NCBI GenBank assembly: GCA_003517915.1
Contig: DOZQ01000076.1
Location: 1,195 to 9,205 of the forward strand
Origin: Oscillospiraceae bacterium
GTDB taxonomy: Bacteria; Bacillota; Clostridia; Oscillospirales; Acutalibacteraceae
Reading direction: 5' to 3'
DNA: 8,011 bases
Below, piece after piece: positions 4,801-8,011 of the stretch (its first letter is position 1; every line of letters begins with the position of its first letter). The notes below the pieces were generated by a model, which saw nothing but the letters and a program-made list of their open reading frames with translations, ran no database searches and was not told the DNA's origin. The position numbers and the translations under genes were made by a program.

Positions 4801-7707
4801 CGGGCTGGGGAAATCCACAACAAAAGTAATCATGCCCCGGTCAAAGAAGTAATATCCATTGTTTACTATGTTCAACTCCAGTTCCTTTACGCCCAGATAA
4901 TGATGCATTGTTATTTTTGTCGGACCATTATCCATAGTCTGATTGTAATAAAGGCTTTGCGTTTGCGTGCGTACCTTGACATTGCCCTTACTGGCCTCGG
5001 CATAAATTTCATGAGACGAGAATGTGCTTGGCTGCGATAAATTAAAGGGAAGGCTCCAGTTACCCGCCGCGCTCGCATAGGTAGTTCCCACAAGAACACC
5101 GTTATCATACAGCTGAACAGAAGAATCGGGCGAGGCGGTTCCGGAAGCGATATTAAGGATTTTCCCCGTTTTAAGGGGAACATTGAGTGTGATCTGACCG
5201 GCATTTCCAATAACATTGCCTAAAGGATATTGCTTTTGTTCACCGTCATAAGTGAAATCAGTAAACCCCTGTATGTTAAAATTGCCTGTTTGTGTCGGGC
5301 TCACACTAAAATGAACCAACGCCTTTGCGCGGGATAGCGGAACCTCTAATATCCGATCACTAAAACTGTATGGGGAAGAAATACCGTCCACGGCCACACT
5401 GTCTTCGATAAATTCGCAGCCGTCAGGTAATTCAAAACGGGCGGTGATATCACTGATTTGGGAGTGATATTTTTCATCAAACGCGATTTCCGATCTAACA
5501 TTAAAGGTATCGCCGATAAGAGAATAATATCGGTCTGTCGTCATACCGGATTTTTCGCTGAATATATAGTCGTCTATATTTATCGCCGGTATATCAATCT
5601 TGCCGAGCGATTTTATTTCGCCTGCCTTTATCTCGATTTCTTTTAAAATATAGTCTGTTCTTTCTTCCAGCCCGGCAAGAGATAAAACCGAAAGCTCACC
5701 TGGATAGGAAAGCCACAATGTCTTATCCATGAAAACGACTTTATAGGCGCCGTCCCGCAGCGGAAGGCTTTCTACCGCGGTATCAGCGAAGAGAAATGTA
5801 TTTACATATTTTTCGTCGGCGTCAAATACTACCGCTGCCGCGCTGCGATTGGATGTTTCCTTTTCGGCGGTAAAGCCGCCGTTTTCTAAAAACATCACGT
5901 TTATGGCTGGAGTTTCAGAGGGATTATAATCAAACCGGTTTATCGCTTTTTCCGCCTCATTGGTGAGCAGAGAGGACAATAAGATAAGGCTGTCCCCCTG
6001 CTGTAGCGATTTATCAAGTATGTAAATCCTTCCGTTTTGAATGATCAGGTCTTCGATATTTTTGTTTTGAGTTTCGTTAAAAAGCTCAAAAATAATATTT
6101 GACCAGATTGGTTTTGTCTCTTCAGGTGTATCTCCCGGTAACACGGAAGACTGAATTTTTGCATCCACCGCTAAATATGTACTGTTTATCGGGCGCAGGA
6201 AAAGCGTACCCATATCCGCCTGTTCGGAAGCTACAGAGGTACTGTCAAACGCAAATTCTCCGTCAAAATATCCCGTAACCTTCAGCAGAATTTCTGTTTC
6301 TAATTCTTTTTTAACACTTACCGTAAATTTACCGTCGCTGTCAGTAACCCCGCTTGTCTCAAAAACGCGGTCGCTTGAATGCTGACGGATTAATAATTCC
6401 GCGCCCGGCAGAATATTTTCCGAAGCCAGTTCTTTAACGGTTCCTTTTAAGGTAACAGGCGTATATTCCTCCAAAGAAAATATGGCTTCCATATCCGAGT
6501 CCGTATTCTCAATCTCGACAGTTATTGGCTGAGGGACCTGATATACAGACGCCAGCTCACTTTGTTCCTCGAAAACGAATTCACAGCTCACTTTTGAGCC
6601 GCCCTCAGAAATGTCTAAGCTGTCCGCGTTTTTTATGAAAATTCCCTCGCTGTCGTACCAGCGGGCGGAATATTCAGAAGGATCGATCTTATCACCGTTC
6701 GGTAAAGTAGCGACCGCGTATATTTGAGGAACATAGCTTTCGTACTCGTCAAAAATCACATCTTTAAACATATGTCCGCGAAAAGACAGACCTTCCATAG
6801 AGCCCAGCAGTTCCCCGCTTTTGGAGACAAGCTCCAAAATAAATGGCACATCAATGGGCAGCATCCGATGAAAAATGTATCTGCCGTGCAGCCCCGAATG
6901 GCTTACCTCGTGGGAAGCAAATACCCAGTCGTCGAGCTCGTTTAGCCGAATTTGTAATTTACTCCCGCTTGGCACCGGGTCTCCTGCAAGTCCGACCGAT
7001 AAGGTCGCGAAATGAGGATTCTCATCAATTACTATTTTAAAGTCGTGTACCCCATCATCCTCAAATGGAGGGTAGGGACCGGGCGGAAGATATTCTGGGA
7101 AATAAATTTTCCCGCCAATCATTCCATCGATATATGGAGACCATCTATCATTGTTTGAGGAAATCAAAATTTGCTCACGCTGCTCTTCGCTTAAATAAAA
7201 ATTTGTCTCGCCCCAGTCTTCTTCATCTGGATGCCCAAATTCTCCATGTCTATTTTCTTCTTTTGGAAAATCAACCCCAAAAGAATAATACGGAAGAGAC
7301 CATTCATCTTCCTCTTCACCCCAAAAATTCCTGAGTTCAATATCAATAAGGTTTAAATCATAGGGCTCGCTTATTTTTTCGTAGCCCGGCAGAGATGTAT
7401 CGGACCAGGCTATATCCCATTCTTTCCCGTTTATTATTACCGGCTGATAATATGCCTCATCCTCCCCTCTGGAAGGAACATATCCGGGTTCCAAACCGCT
7501 GATATGATACCAATAGAGCTGATTTTTTTCATAATCCACCCTCAGCTCTGTTTCGCCGTAAATTACCGCGCTTATTTTAATTTCATGCTGATAAAGTTCA
7601 GGTTCGGCGCTCACATTATTTCCCATCGTCGTAACAGAAGTATTGAGTAACATTGTGATAATCAGAATAATGCAAATGCCGCACCTTACAAAAATCTTTT
7701 TCTTCAT
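1816..7707 (-). CDS. Giant multidomain surface protein with signal peptide and sortase-type C-terminal anchor
   Basis: The protein has 1963 residues. The ATG at 7707 is preferred over an in-frame TTG at 7722, because GGGGGG at 7720-7715 is then a ribosome binding site 7 bases before ATG. Residues 1-34 are a signal peptide (KKK, a hydrophobic core, then VSA before EPELYQ). Residues 35-417 are unrecognised, acidic and rich in aromatics. Residues 418-492 resemble a carboxypeptidase-regulatory-like fold (GTV...VTDSDGKFTVSV), 709-847 a DUF11-like sandwich, and 848-922 a bacterial Ig-like domain (SGTASPDSSVQLYDNG...AAGNWS). Residues 1028-1056 are very acidic, and 1192-1413 form a helical module with a hydrophobic centre. 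Residues 1437-1530 are a second regulatory-like module (DPSGYVYEAV, TDKEGRYAWNVP). Residues 1533-1727 are two Ig-like stretches, 1728-1817 resemble a chitobiase C-terminal domain, 1818-1907 resemble He_PIG, and 1926-1963 are the sorting signal. No catalytic motif was found. A role in adhesion or cell-surface interaction is inferred. The gene stands alone, convergent with the thi genes and lower in G+C. Confidence 0.9.
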   Translation of the reverse strand: MKKKIFVRCGICIILIITMLLNTSVTTMGNNVSAEPELYQHEIKISAVIYGETELRVDYEKNQLYWYHISGLEPGYVPSRGEDEAYYQPVIINGKEWDIAWSDTSLPGYEKISEPYDLNLIDIELRNFWGEEEDEWSLPYYSFGVDFPKEENRHGEFGHPDEEDWGETNFYLSEEQREQILISSNNDRWSPYIDGMIGGKIYFPEYLPPGPYPPFEDDGVHDFKIVIDENPHFATLSVGLAGDPVPSGSKLQIRLNELDDWVFASHEVSHSGLHGRYIFHRMLPIDVPFILELVSKSGELLGSMEGLSFRGHMFKDVIFDEYESYVPQIYAVATLPNGDKIDPSEYSARWYDSEGIFIKNADSLDISEGGSKVSCEFVFEEQSELASVYQVPQPITVEIENTDSDMEAIFSLEEYTPVTLKGTVKELASENILPGAELLIRQHSSDRVFETSGVTDSDGKFTVSVKKELETEILLKVTGYFDGEFAFDSTSVASEQADMGTLFLRPINSTYLAVDAKIQSSVLPGDTPEETKPIWSNIIFELFNETQNKNIEDLIIQNGRIYILDKSLQQGDSLILLSSLLTNEAEKAINRFDYNPSETPAINVMFLENGGFTAEKETSNRSAAAVVFDADEKYVNTFLFADTAVESLPLRDGAYKVVFMDKTLWLSYPGELSVLSLAGLEERTDYILKEIEIKAGEIKSLGKIDIPAINIDDYIFSEKSGMTTDRYYSLIGDTFNVRSEIAFDEKYHSQISDITARFELPDGCEFIEDSVAVDGISSPYSFSDRILEVPLSRAKALVHFSVSPTQTGNFNIQGFTDFTYDGEQKQYPLGNVIGNAGQITLNVPLKTGKILNIASGTASPDSSVQLYDNGVLVGTTYASAAGNWSLPFNLSQPSTFSSHEIYAEASKGNVKVRTQTQSLYYNQTMDNGPTKITMHHYLGVKELELNIVNNGYYFFDRGMITFVVDFPSPQSVENVQVISRNNRYENISVPLAFDGTKWVGSKDYGFYDAPVWLGIDYEVKETFLFTSEFLEEDEEVLEAEDISDIELPFEEKPIDFWLNASDEEYQAHISEIEKAIEEGKDPDYSEVLGDFDYSVDGNKITGTHNGLPFENIQSDCAGMTEESLAEDGFEKIEAADESLLYVKSSDNEIQIADLANDQFQKFSFSPSPQSAEQPLPALQDNLKASGDGSYLETIFWATASKMSDYLTYIDVIEAYATVQLKTAKKYAREKEAVGRYFSKQVSDLLKEAAKNGMTPSLQRRIEDAAQMEGKYLDACKYIKEKSVNTMRKLKNLAGKLGKLSIALKALFEINDIIEYKALRNRIENCPRDDLRPFFIDRMDDIFYNYVDYFALLGVDFLAGKIILFVIASAIPVVGWALIGVLVGKTIYTAQKLSTMKDNIKSKLSKIASDFDKLKCDEPQLLPYPQVSIGVRLNPILDPSGYVYEAVADNRLQGVTATAYYKENLEDTVPILWDAEEYDQINPLITDKEGRYAWNVPIGWWQVKYEKEGYETAYSEWLPVPPPQLEVNIGMRSLSAPDIDFVNAYSDYIEVVFDKYMDIGSLENNISVSKGADLTDVILKPQTAAAPDGTLYAKAVRIYPKEGSFADTITLNIKGEVKSYSGITMVNPFGAQYNIVSRANSLKAYDVSLPYNESKTIYVHVNPAGTVTGREIKATSNIPTLVQVQQTAVVNEFGVAAFTVKGLLPGEAEILFELEDSLLSTSIHVDVAAPNSSFVPSVTTPPVSSIASGKVDKGTAITLSCEMENADIYYSVGKSASYENCILYDGTDVVINEDTAVFAYAVANGYEPSEISVFNYSVNTDKDSLEILTDTLPDAYVGKSYSAALAATENNAVWSITGGTLPEGLSLSKEGIITGTPIKAETVTFTVTAADNSGKTDSKAFALNVLSQKTGDENTSSNPDNTSKTQNPRTGESSPYILVIIMGISFCMLLVLLRKNKFICNCNT
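1819..1932 (-). other. Sortase-type cell-wall sorting signal (NPRTG variant) of the surface protein
   Basis: Residues 1926-1930 are NPRTG. A hydrophobic segment follows (YILVIIMGISFCMLLVLL), then a short tail starting RKNK and ending CNCNT. This is the three-part layout of a cell-wall sorting signal: pentapeptide, membrane segment, basic tail. NPxTG replaces the classical LPxTG. NPxTG-type ends are common in Clostridia, so a class B-like or other non-A sortase is the likely partner. No sortase gene is in the window. The stretch before it (residues 1908-1925, rich in S, N, T, D) looks like a wall-spanning linker. Confidence 0.8.
3469..4134 (-). other. Helix-rich module with a hydrophobic double segment inside the surface protein
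   Basis: Residues 1192-1413 differ from the beta-sandwich domains on either side. They are rich in A, K, E and L, with heptad-like patterns such as KQVSDLLKEAAKNG and MRKLKNLAGKLGKLSIALKAL. At 1349-1383 (bases 3559-3663) come two adjacent hydrophobic runs, FALLGVDFLAG and KIILFVIASAIPVVGWALIG. A Gly-spaced end (GWALIGVLVGK) follows, then another amphipathic Lys-rich stretch. Amphipathic helices around a buried hydrophobic hairpin recall alpha-helical pore formers or membrane-inserting effectors. That comparison is by pattern only; I do not recognise the family. Confidence 0.6.
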
Positions 7708-7714
7708 TTTTATT

Positions 7715-7720
7715 CCCCCC
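7715..7720 (-). promoter_or_regulatory. Ribosome binding site that decides the start of the surface protein gene
   Basis: GGGGGG on the minus strand is followed by AATAAAA (7 bases) and then ATG at 7707-7705. If translation began at the upstream TTG (7722-7720), this G-run would lie within codons 1-3 and no purine-rich site would precede the TTG at a useful distance. The ATG also puts KKK at the very N-terminus of the signal peptide, as expected. Confidence 0.75.
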
Positions 7721-7755
7721 AAAAAGATAAATTCCCATAAAAGGATTATAAAAAT

Positions 7756-7783
7756 ATTATATCATTAAACTGAACAAACTCAA
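7756..7783 (-). promoter_or_regulatory. Predicted sigma-A-type promoter of the surface protein gene, with extended -10
   Basis: On the minus strand, TTGAGT (7783-7778, four of six matches to TTGACA) is followed by 16 bases and a perfect TATAAT (7761-7756). TG stands one base before it (TGATATAAT), an extended -10. Transcription would start near 7749, leaving a leader of about 40 bases before the ATG. A second TATAAT at 7750-7745 has no good -35 and is less likely. No operator or riboswitch is visible in the short leader. Confidence 0.65.
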
Positions 7784-7870
7784 GCCCCCTGAGCTAATGA
7801 AATCCTTAAAAGCGGAGTTTGCCAAATACATCGACAAAACTATTTGGGCGAATATGTCAGTCGCCACGGT
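7784..7870. other. Short spacer between the surface-protein promoter and the recombinase fragment, nothing recognised
   Basis: No convincing gene is seen here. A 34-codon frame on the plus strand (ATG at 7797, stop at 7899-7901) has no ribosome binding site and overlaps the recombinase fragment in another frame. This stretch probably holds the break point where the recombinase gene was lost or cut. Confidence 0.4.
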
Positions 7871-8011
7871 GTGCGCAAGTACACTCGCGCAAAGAAATTG
7901 ACGCAGCGAATGTTAAGTGAGCTTGTGGACTATATCGAAGTATAATCAAGCCAAGAAGATAGACGGCGTACACAGGCAAAAGCTCAAAATACACTATAAC
8001 TGCGTCGGCTC
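7871..8011 (+). pseudogene. Frameshifted C-terminal fragment of a large serine recombinase (DUF4368-type region), running off the window
   Basis: Frame 2 from 7871 reads VRKYTRAKKLTQRMLSEL and then VDYIEV before TAA at 7943-7945. Frame 3 from 7941 continues as YNQAKKIDGVHRQKLKIHYN and then CVG to the edge. Together these match the C-terminal region of large serine recombinases from clostridial mobile elements. That region has an RKYT.AK.LT...L.ELVDYIEVY block, then a KIDG block, then a KIHYNCVG-type block. One indel near 7940-7943 separates the halves. No ATG or ribosome binding site suits it. The catalytic N-terminal domain and zinc-ribbon middle are absent from the sequence to the left, so this is a broken remnant. 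Where the remnant begins is uncertain: frame 2 is open from about 7793, but I recognise nothing before 7871. Confidence 0.7.

Noticed and set aside
7797..7901. Possible small plus-strand gene of 34 codons (MKSLKAEFAKYIDK)
   Set aside because: It has no ribosome binding site, no recognisable family, and overlaps the recombinase fragment in another frame.

Overview
The window looks like a piece of a Firmicutes genome, most likely from the class Clostridia. The evidence is a clustered thiD-thiM thiamine salvage operon with Gram-positive style ribosome binding sites, a giant cell-wall-anchored protein ending in an NPxTG sorting signal, and debris of a large serine recombinase of the type common on clostridial mobile elements. 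The species cannot be named from this sequence.

Left part (1-1588, plus strand): the 3' part of thiD (HMP/HMP-P kinase, cut by the window edge) is followed 3 bases later by a complete thiM (hydroxyethylthiazole kinase). The two enzymes supply the two phosphorylated precursors that ThiE joins to make thiamine phosphate. The expected third gene, thiE, is present only as a relic at about 1578-1683. Its likely start codon now reads ACG, one extra base shifts the frame, and all homology ends after about 35 codons. The operon as seen makes both ThiE substrates but not ThiE.

Junction (1684-1815): two hairpins with U-tracts on the minus strand form tandem intrinsic terminators for the large gene. 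The one nearer that gene is symmetrical enough to also stop weak read-through from the thi operon.

Centre (1816-7707, minus strand): one gene of 1963 codons encodes a secreted, modular, probably sortase-anchored surface protein. It has a signal peptide, a long unrecognised N-terminal region, a carboxypeptidase-regulatory-like domain, a DUF11-like domain and a bacterial Ig-like domain. These are followed by an acidic linker, a helix-rich module of about 220 residues holding a strongly hydrophobic double segment, and a second carboxypeptidase-regulatory-like module. The C-terminal part is a stack of Ig-like, chitobiase-C-like and He_PIG-like domains ending in the sorting signal. The helical module is the most unusual part of the window. 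An extended -10 promoter and a strong ribosome binding site lie just upstream.

Right edge (about 7871-8011, plus strand): a frameshifted fragment matches the C-terminal (DUF4368-type) region of large serine recombinases and runs off the window. The large gene is therefore flanked by gene debris on both sides and is visibly poorer in G+C than the thi genes, which fits an accessory insertion beside a decayed thiE. I found no tRNA, rRNA, CRISPR array, riboswitch or intact insertion sequence.
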